This document shows, piece after piece, positions 22,506 to 30,924 of a stretch of 30,924 nt of DNA. The DNA comes from CAYMLQ01 sp964390795 (GTDB lineage Bacteria; Verrucomicrobiota; Kiritimatiellia; RFP12; UBA1067). Location: contig CAYMLQ010000029.1 of assembly GCA_964390795.1 (NCBI GenBank), positions 1-30,924 of the forward strand, written 5' to 3'. Below the pieces are notes generated by a model. The model did not search any database, was not told where the DNA came from, and saw only the letters and a list, made by a program, of their open reading frames with translations. Every line of letters starts with the position of its first letter. Positions within the stretch are counted from its first letter, which is position 1. A program made the position numbers and the translations under genes.

Positions 22506-24144
22506 CGACCACACCGTCACCTTCCTGCCTGCGGACAAGACGGTTGTTGTCGCGCAGAACACCACGCTGCTTCAGGCCGCCGTCCAGGCTGGCCTGCTGA
22601 TTGACGCGCCCTGCGGGGGAGGCGGAACCTGTGCCAAATGCCGGGTCCGCCTGCGTTCCGGACACACTGCCGCAGGCGGCTCAGCGCACCGCCTCACCTC
22701 TGACGAACTCGCTAACGGCTGGCGGCTCGCCTGCGGCGCCAAGGTCACCGAACCCCTCACCGTCGAAATTCCTGCCTCGTCACTCGTCCCCCGGCTCGAC
22801 GCGATCCTCGTGGACGGCGAACCGGTCACGGTGCGCCGCGATTCCCACACCGCTGGCAAGCTCGGCGTGGCCTTTGACCTTGGCACAACCACCGTCGCGG
22901 GCACGCTCTTCGACCTCCACACCGGCCTCGAACGCGCGACGCACGCGGTGATGAACCGGCAGATCCCGATGGGCGATGACGTGATCAGCCGCATCTCCGC
23001 CGTGCGCAACGATCCCTCCGCCCTCGCGCGGCTCCAAGCCCACGCCGTTGCCTCACTCAACGAAATCCTCCGCGCGCTCTGCGACGGGTGCGGCGAAGAA
23101 CACCAGGCGATCCATAAGCTGACGGTCGCGGGCAACACCACCATGCAGCAGGTGCTGCTCGGACTCGACCCGTCGCCGCTCGGCGAAAAGCCCTTTACGC
23201 CCGCCTTCACCGAGGCGCAGATCCTCCCCGCAGCCCGGCTCGGGCTCCTGACCCATCCTGACGCCACGCTCGCTGTCTTCCCACAGATCGGCGGGTTCGT
23301 CGGCGGCGATACCGTCGCGGGCCTCCTCGCCTCGCACTTCGACACGCTCGCCCAGCCGACCCTGCTGGTCGATATCGGCACCAACGGCGAAATTGCCCTG
23401 CTCAAGGACGGCGTCATCTATGCCGCCTCCACTGCGGCCGGCCCCGCTTTCGAAGGCGCGCGCATCCGCCAAGGCATGCGAGCCGCCACCGGCGCCATCG
23501 ACCAGATCTGGCTTCAGAACGGCGACCTGCGCTGCCACGTGATCGGCGACACCGAGCCGCGCGGGCTCTGCGGCTCCGCGCTGGTGGATGCCGTCGCTGC
23601 ACTGCTGAGCCTCGGCCTGGTCGACTCCACCGGCATGCTGGCCCTGCCCGACCCGCGGCCCGCCACTCTCACCGATGCGCTCGCACTGCGTCTGGTGGAA
23701 GGCTCACACGGCAACGGCTTCGTGCTGGCGTACGGCGCCGACGGGTGCGCGTCTGTCACGTTGACGCAGCAGGACATCCGCGAACTGCAGCTCGCCTCCG
23801 GCGCGATCCGCGCAGGCATCGAGGCGCTGCTGCATAAAGCCGGGCTCACGGTGCGCGGACTCGACGCCATTCTGCTGGCCGGAGGGTTCGGCAACTACAT
23901 CCGCCGCGAAAACGCCCTGCGCATCGGCCTGCTGCCGCCGCTGCACTATCAGGCGATCCGCTTCGTCGGCAACGCCTCGCTCACCGGAGCGAAGCGCGCC
24001 CTGCTCTCGCAGACCGAATTCGCCCGCGCGCAGGCCCTGCGCTCGCGCACCGTGCACGTGGAACTGGCGTCCGAACCGCACTTCACCGACCTCTTCATGG
24101 AGCACATGTTTTTTTCGGAAGATGGCTCCAGTCGCACGAGCTAG
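22486..24144 (+). CDS. RACo-like [2Fe-2S] / ASKHA-domain corrinoid-protein activator (DUF4445)
   Basis: The protein (552 aa) opens with a plant-type ferredoxin domain with cluster ligands C43, C49, C52 (APCGGGGTCAKC) and C83 (LACGAK). A linker and an ATP-binding ASKHA domain follow (VAFDLGTTTVAGTLF, VAGNTTMQQVLLG, LLVDIGTNGEIALL, LLAGGFGNYIRRENALRIG). This architecture is that of reductive activators of corrinoid proteins (RACo, RamA), which re-reduce inactive Co(II) corrinoids of methyl-transfer systems at the expense of ATP. No corrinoid protein or methyltransferase is in the window, so the partner is unknown. The best start is a GTG at 22486, which overlaps the end of the NYN gene by 20 bases in another frame; no ATG lies close enough. 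It ends 35 bp from the convergent RND gene. Confidence 0.88.
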   Translation: MKTSTRNDHTVTFLPADKTVVVAQNTTLLQAAVQAGLLIDAPCGGGGTCAKCRVRLRSGHTAAGGSAHRLTSDELANGWRLACGAKVTEPLTVEIPASSLVPRLDAILVDGEPVTVRRDSHTAGKLGVAFDLGTTTVAGTLFDLHTGLERATHAVMNRQIPMGDDVISRISAVRNDPSALARLQAHAVASLNEILRALCDGCGEEHQAIHKLTVAGNTTMQQVLLGLDPSPLGEKPFTPAFTEAQILPAARLGLLTHPDATLAVFPQIGGFVGGDTVAGLLASHFDTLAQPTLLVDIGTNGEIALLKDGVIYAASTAAGPAFEGARIRQGMRAATGAIDQIWLQNGDLRCHVIGDTEPRGLCGSALVDAVAALLSLGLVDSTGMLALPDPRPATLTDALALRLVEGSHGNGFVLAYGADGCASVTLTQQDIRELQLASGAIRAGIEALLHKAGLTVRGLDAILLAGGFGNYIRRENALRIGLLPPLHYQAIRFVGNASLTGAKRALLSQTEFARAQALRSRTVHVELASEPHFTDLFMEHMFFSEDGSSRTS

Positions 24145-24179
24145 CCACCTCGCTCGTGAAACGCCCGTCACGCTGCGGC

Positions 24180-27100
24180 TTACCGGCCTTGACGCTTGTC
24201 CGACCGCCCCACGACCATATAGACGGCCGGAATGAAGTAGAGCGACAGCAGCGACGAAACCAGGATGCCGCCCACCGAACCGATGCCGATGCCCGCACGC
24301 ATCTCGGAGCCCAGCCCGGCACCCGTAGCCATCGGCAGCATGCCGAAGAGCGCCGCCACGCAGGACATCAGGATCGGCCGGAACTTTCTCTCCGCCGCCA
24401 GCATCAGCGCGTCACGCTTGTGGAGGCCCTGCTCGCGCCGCAAGGTATTCATCTCGTCGATCAGCAGGATCGCGGCGTTGACCACCACCCCCACCAGCAT
24501 GATGCCCGCCAACAGGCCGAAGATCGAGAGCGTCGAGCCGGTGTGGTAAATCGCCAGATACAGGCCGAGGTAGCTGAAGGGCACGGTCAGCAGAATGATG
24601 AGCGGCTGCGTCCACGACTCCATCATCGCCGCCAACAGCAAATACGTGAGCAGAATGGCGATGAGCGTCACCAGCCTGAACTCAGTGAACGCCTCCTGCA
24701 TTTTCTCCGCCATGCCAGAGAACCGCATCGAGTATCCGGCAGGCATGAGTTTGGACAGGATCCCGGTATGCGCCGCCATCGCGGTTCCCATGCCATACCC
24801 TTTGGCCGCGTTGGCATAAAGGCTCACCGACCGGGATTTGTCAAACCGCGTAATCTGCGTGGGCTGGAGGTTCTCATGCAGCGCAGCCACCGCGCCGATC
24901 AGGATCGGGCGTCCGTCCGCCCCGGGCAGGTTTAGCCTCCCGATCTGCTCGCTGCCCTCCTCTTGCGTATACCGCACGCGGATATCATAGGAGCGGTCGC
25001 CCTTTTTGTAGGCCGTGGTCTTGATGCCCGCGATGTCTGCGCGCAGCGTCAGGCCAAGCTCGGCCGCGGAAACGTTCATGTCGTGCAGCACCGCGCGGTT
25101 CGGGCGGATGCGGATCTCCGGGCGGCCGGGGCGAACGGAATGGGTCACATCCGAACTGGCGGGATCGGCGCGCATCTGCGCAGACGCCGCAACCCCGATT
25201 CGGTTCAGCTCGTCCAATTCGGGGCCGCTGACTATAATGACGATGTCTTGCGACGCGCCGCCGCCCGCCACACTCGGAACCATCACGGACCAGAAACAGT
25301 CCGGCTCTTTCACCAGCTCGCGGCGTATCCGCTGCATGACCGTTTTAATGTCATCCGCCTTGCGCTCCAGTTTGGACGACAGGCGCAACTGAATCTCCGC
25401 CAGATACGTTCCCTCCGATACTTGCCCGATAATGCCTTGGACTTTCCCGCAGGCGACGGTCGCATGCCGCACCGCCGGGTCATTGCGGAGACGCTCGGCG
25501 ATGGCCTGCGTTCGCGCCGCCGTCTGCACGAGGTTGCCGTCGGCCGGGTACTCCAAGCGCACGGCCAGATCCCCCATGTCCGTCTGCGCCACAAAGTCCA
25601 TCTGAACCCTCTGGGCATAGTAAACCAAGGCCCACCCGCAGACCGCAGCGGTCACGACCACGAACAGCAGCGGCGCCCTCAGCAGCCAGTGAAGCGACCG
25701 GACATAACCGCGCTCAATTCCTTTGTAGAACTTGGTCCACGGCGTGAGCAACCACGCAAGACCGCGATTGATCCGCTCACCGTGCGCAAACGTCTGGATC
25801 GCCAGAATCGGCGTGAGCGTGAAGCTGATCAGCAAGGAGGCAAACGTCGCGGCCGTCACCGTGACCGCAAAGGGCGCGAGGAACTGCCCGGTGATGGTCT
25901 TCATCGACGCGATCGGCAAGAAGACCACGATATTCGTGAGCGCGCTGGCCGCGACCGCCAGCCCCACCTGCGAGGTCGCGCGCTCCACGACGTCTTTGAC
26001 GTCAAACACCTGCCCCTTGCGCGTTTCAAACGCGTGCGTGATGTTTTCGAGAACCACGATGGAGTTCGCCACTAGGATTCCGACCGATACACCGAAGGCG
26101 CTCATCGTGATCACGTTCATCGTATAGCCGAACCACGTGAACGTCATGAGCGCAATGATCATCGTCACCGGAATGCTCACGAAGGCGATGAAGGCGGTGC
26201 GGATATCGGCCAGGAAAAGCAGCAGCACGAGGCCCGTCAGGATCACGCCGTCACGGATGCTGTTGAGCCCGTCGCTCACGGTCGCCTTCACAAAGTCGCC
26301 ATCGTCGCGGAACCAGACCAGCTCCATGCCGCCCGGCAGCTTTGCTTTCACGTCGTCGAAGACCGTGCGAACCCGGTCGACCACGGCTGCCGCGTTGGCT
26401 TCGCCTTTCTTGGTGACCTTGAGAATGACGCAGGGCTCGCCGTCATAAGAGGCGCGGCTCCTCGCGCGTTCCGTTCCGAACGCGAAATGGGCCACATCTC
26501 GCAGATACACCCGCTCTCCGCGGACGACGCCGATTTCGATGTTTCCCAAATCCGGCACTTCGATCGCTTCCGCATCGAACATCAGAGAGATTTCACGCTG
26601 CCCGTCGTCGATCTGCCCGACAGGCACCTTGAGATTCTCCCGGCTCATCGCTGCCACGATCTGCCCCAGCGCAAGGCCGCGGGCGGCCAGCAGCCGCCGG
26701 TCAACCTCCACCAGAACCTCGCGCTCTTGACCGCCGATCAGCTCCACCTTCGCGACGCCGCTCAGAGCGGAAAAACGGTCCGCCAACGTGTCGTCCGCAT
26801 AATCATAGAGGTCGTCGACCGGCTGCGAGCCTTTCAGCGCCACCGTCACGACGGGCGTCGCGTTGATATCGTACTTGAGAATCTGCGGCTCTTCCGCCTC
26901 GGCAGGCAACTGCTCTTTGATTAGCCCGACCTTCTCGCGCACATCGGTGGCCGCCACATCCACGTCGCGTCCCAGTTCGAACTCGATCAGAACTTGGCAG
27001 AAGTTGTTGAGGCAGGTGGAGGTCAGATGCTTGATGCCGTCCACCTGCACCACCGCGTCTTCGAGCTTTTTCGCAACGGTGGTCTCGATCTCGTCGGGCG

Positions 27101-27263
27101 ATGCGCCCGGATAGACCACCGTGATCGTCACAAAGGGCACATCGACGCGAGGCAGCAGATCCACGCCAATCGTGCGGTAGGCCAAAACGCCGAACATCAG
27201 CAGACAGAGGATCAGCGTCGTCATGGCGATCGGACGCCGGATGGAAGCTTGGGCTAAAAACAT
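24180..27263 (-). CDS. RND-family (HAE1) efflux transporter, inner-membrane subunit
   Basis: This 1027-residue pump has the AcrB/MdtB architecture: an N-terminal helix (MTTLILCLLMFGVLAYRTIGVDLLP), two large periplasmic loops (PN1/PC1 and PN2/PC2 porter regions) and two sets of helices. The TM4 segment reads GVSVGILVANSIVVLENI with A399 and N400 where AcrB has the essential D407-D408. TM10 reads GVVVNAAILLIDE with V928 where AcrB has K940. The proton relay of typical HAE1 pumps is therefore absent. Full length and otherwise intact, with a GAGG six bases before the ATG. It follows its membrane-fusion and outer-membrane partners in the same transcript. Confidence 0.95.
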   Translation of the reverse strand: MFLAQASIRRPIAMTTLILCLLMFGVLAYRTIGVDLLPRVDVPFVTITVVYPGASPDEIETTVAKKLEDAVVQVDGIKHLTSTCLNNFCQVLIEFELGRDVDVAATDVREKVGLIKEQLPAEAEEPQILKYDINATPVVTVALKGSQPVDDLYDYADDTLADRFSALSGVAKVELIGGQEREVLVEVDRRLLAARGLALGQIVAAMSRENLKVPVGQIDDGQREISLMFDAEAIEVPDLGNIEIGVVRGERVYLRDVAHFAFGTERARSRASYDGEPCVILKVTKKGEANAAAVVDRVRTVFDDVKAKLPGGMELVWFRDDGDFVKATVSDGLNSIRDGVILTGLVLLLFLADIRTAFIAFVSIPVTMIIALMTFTWFGYTMNVITMSAFGVSVGILVANSIVVLENITHAFETRKGQVFDVKDVVERATSQVGLAVAASALTNIVVFLPIASMKTITGQFLAPFAVTVTAATFASLLISFTLTPILAIQTFAHGERINRGLAWLLTPWTKFYKGIERGYVRSLHWLLRAPLLFVVVTAAVCGWALVYYAQRVQMDFVAQTDMGDLAVRLEYPADGNLVQTAARTQAIAERLRNDPAVRHATVACGKVQGIIGQVSEGTYLAEIQLRLSSKLERKADDIKTVMQRIRRELVKEPDCFWSVMVPSVAGGGASQDIVIIVSGPELDELNRIGVAASAQMRADPASSDVTHSVRPGRPEIRIRPNRAVLHDMNVSAAELGLTLRADIAGIKTTAYKKGDRSYDIRVRYTQEEGSEQIGRLNLPGADGRPILIGAVAALHENLQPTQITRFDKSRSVSLYANAAKGYGMGTAMAAHTGILSKLMPAGYSMRFSGMAEKMQEAFTEFRLVTLIAILLTYLLLAAMMESWTQPLIILLTVPFSYLGLYLAIYHTGSTLSIFGLLAGIMLVGVVVNAAILLIDEMNTLRREQGLHKRDALMLAAERKFRPILMSCVAALFGMLPMATGAGLGSEMRAGIGIGSVGGILVSSLLSLYFIPAVYMVVGRSDKRQGR

Positions 27264-27295
27264 GGAAACCTCATACGTGGAAATGAACCTGGAAT

Positions 27296-28453
27296 TTAGT
27301 TCCCCTCTTTCATAACCCGGACACGATCTCCTTCATTCAGCAGCAACATGCCCTCCGTCACGATAGCCGCATCCTTCAGAGACTCGGGGTTCTTAATCTC
27401 CGTACGCCCTTGCCACTCCATACCGGTTTCGACCGGCACGCCCGCCACGATCTCGCCGCGGATCACGAAGACCACATGCTTTCCGCCTCTTAACCCGACC
27501 GCCCGCGATGGCACTGCAGCAGCGGTGAACTGACGGAACACTACGCGGGCGTCGCGGATCATCCCTGGCGCCATATCCGGCCCACGTTCGACCGTCACTC
27601 GGATCTCGAAGGTACGCGTCACCGGGTGTACCGAAGGCGCCTTGTAGGTCACTGTGGCGTTCTGCCCGTCCGCAAAGCGCACCGCTGTTTTCCCGGCTTC
27701 GACGCGGTCATAGGTTTCGGCGTTCATGGAGAAGCAAACCTCGTAAACGCGCGGATCATCCATTTCGAACACAGGCGCACCCACTGTGGCGAAATCGCCC
27801 TTGTCCAACAGCTTGCGGGTAATCACGCCGTCGAAGGGCGCCACACCGAGCGAATCGGATAGGTTTTTCCGGGCGACCGACTCCCCCGTCACCGCCTGCA
27901 AAATTCGCACCTTGGCGCTCTCGATAGCGGCACGCGAGCGTTCTCGCGTCGCATGCGCAAGCTTAAACTGCAAGTCCGCTTTCTCCCAGGTGTCTTGGGT
28001 CACTGCCTTCGACTCTTCAAACAGCTTCTTCATACGTCCCGCATCGATTTCGGCCTTCTCGTAACCCGCCTGCGCCTCCAGCGATACCGCCTCCGCCTCT
28101 TTCAGCATCGCTTGGGCCACATTCAGATCGTCCTGCGCGATGCGCACGCGGCTCTCCAGTGTCTGCTTGTCCACCTGAAAGAGTGGCTGCCCGGCCTTGA
28201 CCTGCGCGCCCTCCTCCGCCAGCACCGCATCAACGGCTCCCGCCACGCGCGACGCCAGTGAAGCCGAGAACTTCGTGCGGACCGTACCTTGCACCTGCGC
28301 ACCCTCAGTGAAGGCGTACGCGGGATTCAACTTCCCCACTTTCACCAACGGGCGCACGTCCAAGGGCTCCGCCTGCTTCAGCTCCTTCTTGCAGCCGGCA
28401 GCGGCCAACACCGCCGCAAGCAGCACCCGCATCCACGTCGAAGACTTCATCAT
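27296..28453 (-). CDS. RND periplasmic adaptor (membrane fusion) lipoprotein
   Basis: This 385-residue adaptor joins the RND pump to the outer-membrane channel. The signal peptide ends in the lipobox LAAAGC, so it is probably lipid-anchored. A biotinyl-lipoyl-like half-motif (SRVAGAVDAVLAEEGAQVKAGQPLFQVD), a long alpha-helical hairpin (about 95-200) and the return half-motif (VAPFDGVITRKLLDKGDFATVGAPVF) are followed by beta-barrel and membrane-proximal domains. A GGAG/GGGGG purine run precedes the ATG. The start overlaps the stop of the upstream outer-membrane gene (ATGATGA), so translation is probably coupled. A second Met follows immediately. Confidence 0.95.
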   Translation of the reverse strand: MMKSSTWMRVLLAAVLAAAGCKKELKQAEPLDVRPLVKVGKLNPAYAFTEGAQVQGTVRTKFSASLASRVAGAVDAVLAEEGAQVKAGQPLFQVDKQTLESRVRIAQDDLNVAQAMLKEAEAVSLEAQAGYEKAEIDAGRMKKLFEESKAVTQDTWEKADLQFKLAHATRERSRAAIESAKVRILQAVTGESVARKNLSDSLGVAPFDGVITRKLLDKGDFATVGAPVFEMDDPRVYEVCFSMNAETYDRVEAGKTAVRFADGQNATVTYKAPSVHPVTRTFEIRVTVERGPDMAPGMIRDARVVFRQFTAAAVPSRAVGLRGGKHVVFVIRGEIVAGVPVETGMEWQGRTEIKNPESLKDAAIVTEGMLLLNEGDRVRVMKEGN

Positions 28454-29937
28454 CGCCCCCTCTCCTTTCGCTCAGCGGAAAACGGCTGATCAGGCCGATG
28501 AAGCCCCACGCCGACCACATCGCGCAACACGATCTCTGCCAGCGAAGAGGCATACTCGGCCGTCACGGCTTGCACGCGCGCGGTCTCCATCAGCGCAAGC
28601 GTGTCCAGAACTTCGGAAAGCGTTTCCTGGTTCTGCTCGTAGCGCGCGTGGGTCTCGGCGTAATCCATCTCCGCCGCCTTGCGCGCCTGAACCGCAACCG
28701 CGCGCTGTTCGGCCGCGCGGCTCCAGTTCTGATGCGCCTCATAGGCCGACACCACAAGCGACAGCGCGCGGTCCTCCTGCATCTGAAACTCCGCCTGCCG
28801 CCGCGCCTTCGCCGCGCGGTATTCATTCACCGTCTGAAAGCCATTAAACAGCGAAAGCGCCGCACTCAGCCCCCCCGCCCAGTACTGGCTGGGCGACTGC
28901 AAAATCTCGGACGAGTAGTTGCCGGAGACGGAGCCGTACAGGTTTGGCAAGAACCCGGCGAGCGCGCGCAGCACCTCCGTTTTCCGAATCACGATCATCT
29001 GGTCGCCCGCCCACAGCTCCTTGCGGTTGACCAGCGCCTGCCACAGCCACTCTTCTGCGGTCAGCGCCTGAACCTGCTCGCGCGAGAATCGCAGCGCTGC
29101 GCCGTCCTCTGCCGTCAGCACCCACGCGCGCTCCAAAACCGCAAGCATCGACCCTCCGTCCAAGGTCACCTGTTCCGTCGGCCAGAACCGCAGGAGCTCG
29201 AACAGCCTGGCCCGCGTCAGCGCCAGTTCATCGTTCGCAAGCCGGACGTTGTACTGGTCTGACAACAGGCGCGCCTGCACGCGCTCGCGCTGCGCCGGCA
29301 GCACGTACCCCTCTTGGGCGAGGGCAGCGACCCGGTCGGCCAGCGCCTGGGCCGCCTCTTTCTGCCGCTCGTAGATCTTCACCCTGTTCTCGGCCACAGC
29401 CGCCCGATAGAAAAGAGCCGCAACCTGTACGTCGAGTAGCTCGCCGGCCCGTGCGCGGACCAGCTCGTGAGCACGCACGGCGTTCTTCGACTCGACAAAC
29501 AGCAGCCAAGCGCCCGGCGTGAAAATCGGCTGGGTCAGCGCGATCGACGCCTCGCTCACATATTTGCTGCTCATTTGAACGGACTGGGTGCCGAACGACC
29601 GCATGATCGGAACATCCGTCCCGCCGCGCGTAAAGGTCGCTTCGATCTGCGGCAGGAACGCGGTGAATGCGGTCGAGCGTTGAATGCGTGCCAACTGTAG
29701 GTCCAGTTGCGCCTGAGTCAGCTTCAGCGTGCGCTCGCGTGCCACCTGAAGCGCGAACGCCAAGGTCAGCGGGGCGCTGTTCGTGGCGAAAAAATCGCGG
29801 GTCTCCTCCTGAAGCGAGCTGCGGAAGATCTCGGAAGCCTGTTTCCGCTCCACAAAGCCGGGCATACGGCAGCCTCCCGTGAAAAGAATGGAACCCGTCA
29901 GCAGAAGCGCTGCTCGCAATTGGAATGTGGTTCGCAT
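28450..29937 (-). CDS. TolC-family outer-membrane efflux channel
   Basis: This 495-residue protein has a lipoprotein signal (LTGSILFTGGC), as is common in the NodT/OprM branch. It shows the internally duplicated helical pattern of TolC proteins: two long alpha-helical blocks with repeated Ala/Leu/Gln-rich heptads and a strand segment in each half (SIALTQPIFTPGAW and YWAGGLSAALSLFNGF). It forms the trimeric exit duct of the efflux complex. It is the first structural gene after the TetR regulator, with a six-base gap from that stop. The ribosome-binding site is weak, consistent with coupling to the regulator gene. Confidence 0.93.
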   Translation of the reverse strand: MRTTFQLRAALLLTGSILFTGGCRMPGFVERKQASEIFRSSLQEETRDFFATNSAPLTLAFALQVARERTLKLTQAQLDLQLARIQRSTAFTAFLPQIEATFTRGGTDVPIMRSFGTQSVQMSSKYVSEASIALTQPIFTPGAWLLFVESKNAVRAHELVRARAGELLDVQVAALFYRAAVAENRVKIYERQKEAAQALADRVAALAQEGYVLPAQRERVQARLLSDQYNVRLANDELALTRARLFELLRFWPTEQVTLDGGSMLAVLERAWVLTAEDGAALRFSREQVQALTAEEWLWQALVNRKELWAGDQMIVIRKTEVLRALAGFLPNLYGSVSGNYSSEILQSPSQYWAGGLSAALSLFNGFQTVNEYRAAKARRQAEFQMQEDRALSLVVSAYEAHQNWSRAAEQRAVAVQARKAAEMDYAETHARYEQNQETLSEVLDTLALMETARVQAVTAEYASSLAEIVLRDVVGVGLHRPDQPFSAERKERGR

Positions 29938-29943
29938 GAGAGC

Positions 29944-30609
29944 TTAGTCAATCTTTCTCTGAAAAGAGAGACGGCAGAAGATTCCGCCGCAAATGTGATC
30001 GGCCACCTTGTCGAGCCAGACCTCGCGGTCGATATCTGACGGACAGAACCTCGAGGCCCAGCTCGGCTTGGCGATCGCATACACCACCGATTGCGCATGG
30101 ACGGTGCTGCACCAGAGGTTGAGCTGCACAGGGTCTTCCTCGGCCATGGCCATGCGGATCAGCCGCGCAAAACATTGGCGCATCGGAATCGCAAACTTAT
30201 GTTCGATGTCCTGCGCCATGTCCGACGGCACACACTCCTCCATGCCCATCAGCCGCGCCATCCAGAACTCGGGCGGCTTGCGCGCGGCGCAGATCGCCAG
30301 CGAGCGTCTGACCCATGTCCGCATCGCGCGCCTCCATGTCGCCTCGTCACGCACCGTGCCGGGAATCGCCATCATCGGTTTGGCGACATCCTCAAAGAGC
30401 GCGCCAATCACCGCCTTGTAGAGGTCCGCTTTGGTGCGGAAGTAGTAGTTCACCAAGGCGACGTTCACCCTGGCCTCCGCGCAGATCATCCGCGTGGTTG
30501 CGTCCTTATACCCGCGCTCGGCAAACACTTTGGTGGCCGCATGCAGAATCTTATCCTGCGTGTTCTTCTTGCTCTCATCGCTCGTTTTGTCCTGCGGCAC
30601 AGTCTTCAT
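29944..30609 (-). CDS. TetR-family transcriptional regulator of the efflux operon
   Basis: The 221-residue protein has the TetR N-terminal DNA-binding domain: ILHAATKVFAERGYKDATT, then the recognition region ICAEARVNVALVNYYFRTK followed by ADLYKAVI. The variant NYYFRTKADLY and C-terminal domain resemble the CecR/YbiH group, which often controls efflux genes. It is the first gene of the tetR-OMF-MFP-RND transcript, and a palindrome overlaps its promoter, so autorepression of the whole operon is the natural reading. A GAGGTG five bases upstream supports the ATG at 30609. The inducer is not predictable. Confidence 0.95.
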   Translation of the reverse strand: MKTVPQDKTSDESKKNTQDKILHAATKVFAERGYKDATTRMICAEARVNVALVNYYFRTKADLYKAVIGALFEDVAKPMMAIPGTVRDEATWRRAMRTWVRRSLAICAARKPPEFWMARLMGMEECVPSDMAQDIEHKFAIPMRQCFARLIRMAMAEEDPVQLNLWCSTVHAQSVVYAIAKPSWASRFCPSDIDREVWLDKVADHICGGIFCRLSFQRKID

Positions 30610-30635
30610 CGGCGCACCTCATGGGTTAAACATGT

Positions 30636-30657
30636 GCTTAAATTAGACGTTTTAAGC
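30636..30657. promoter_or_regulatory. Candidate TetR operator, perfect 7-bp inverted repeat
   Basis: GCTTAAA (30636-30642) and TTTAAGC (30651-30657) form a perfect inverted repeat with an 8-bp centre. It covers the -10 box and most of the spacer of the tetR promoter. A second related half-site pair (TTAA...TTAA across 30626-30641) adjoins it. Position and symmetry suit a TetR-type repressor site. Confidence 0.6.
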
Positions 30658-30668
30658 TTCACTGTCAA
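30640..30668 (-). promoter_or_regulatory. Near-consensus sigma-70 promoter for the tetR-efflux operon
   Basis: On the minus strand -35 TTGACA (30663-30668, perfect consensus) and -10 TAATTT (30640-30645) have 17-bp spacing. The predicted leader is about 25 bases to the tetR ATG. The strong promoter overlapped by a palindrome fits a repressed operon. Confidence 0.7.
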
Positions 30669-30840
30669 CAGATTCCCGACCTACTACAACGAACACGTCC
30701 TGCGCGTTCTGGCCTACGGCATCCGCTGGCTCAAGCCCACGGTCAACATGCCCTACCCCAAAACCAATGTCCCCGTTTCGCTTGAGCCGATCACTCCGAA
30801 AGACTTCTCCTTCAGCAAGGTCGGCATCGTCAAAGGGTAG
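30669..30840 (+). pseudogene. 3' remnant of an unidentified gene
   Basis: The plus strand encodes RFPTYYNEHVLRVLAYGIRW and continues for about 57 codons to a TAG at 30838. The composition looks like a real C-terminus, but no start codon or upstream part exists because the tetR promoter begins at the same point (its -35 box ends at 30668). I cannot assign a family with confidence. It is best read as the end of a gene truncated when the efflux operon or its promoter was joined here. The rest of the window, 30841-30924, shows nothing I can identify. Confidence 0.45.
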
Positions 30841-30924
30841 TTCTCATACCACTGCCGAAAAGTACTTGGATTCACTAGCATCCCATAGGAGCTGAAAACG
30901 GGCACACTGCCCCCTTTCCCCCGT

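Noticed and set aside
24120..24165. Weak hairpin CACGAG/CTCGTG between the convergent RACo-like and RND genes as a bidirectional terminator
   Set aside because: Only a 6-bp stem with a long loop and no T-run on either side.

Overview
The window is high-GC bacterial DNA with a gene set typical of the PVC superphylum: a type I sulfatase with a LamG tail, a GH2 exo-glycosidase, a Gfo/Idh/MocA oxidoreductase, a secreted PHP protein, and very short tandem repeats scattered between and inside genes. Kiritimatiellota, Lentisphaerota or Verrucomicrobiota is my best guess. There is no rRNA or other marker to settle it, and no tRNA, CRISPR array or transposase was seen.

Layout. 1-307 is non-coding and repeat-rich (14-bp tandem, 28-bp inverted repeat, octamer tract). 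308-14224 is all minus strand. Read in transcription order it is uvrA, an FkbM methyltransferase, a secreted sulfatase with its own near-leaderless promoter, a Gfo/Idh/MocA oxidoreductase, a GH2 beta-mannosidase-like enzyme, a PHP metal-dependent protein, uppP, and then, from its own promoter, a large unrecognised exported protein. The sulfatase to PHP stretch looks like a small glycan-degradation cluster. 14225-14410 is a divergent intergenic region with one good sigma-70-type promoter on each strand. 14411-19076 is a plus-strand pair, a secreted jelly-roll-like protein and an HrpA-type DEAH helicase. 19077-19689 holds decayed gene fragments. 19690-24144 is a plus-strand series: a coiled-coil membrane protein, a YwlE-like phosphatase, a YhcH-family protein, a NYN-domain protein with two zinc ribbons, and a RACo-like [2Fe-2S]/ASKHA activator. 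24180-30609 is a minus-strand tetR-OMF-MFP-RND efflux operon with a near-consensus promoter and a palindromic operator. The last 250 bases carry a 3' gene remnant.

The most unusual feature lies inside hrpA. Three arrays of 7-bp tandem units interrupt the reading frame in loops between conserved blocks. The arrays are 18, about 15 and about 15 units long, so each is a multiple of three units (21 bp) and keeps the frame. Two of the three are built as inverted (hairpin) arrays. In the third, every unit that falls in a codon phase where the consensus heptamer would read TAG or TAA has diverged. Together with intergenic relatives at 8373-8420, this suggests a family of heptamer repeat elements that enter coding sequence, comparable in behaviour to Rickettsia palindromic elements but built from short tandem units. 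A second notable point is that the RND pump lacks both acidic TM4 proton-relay residues.
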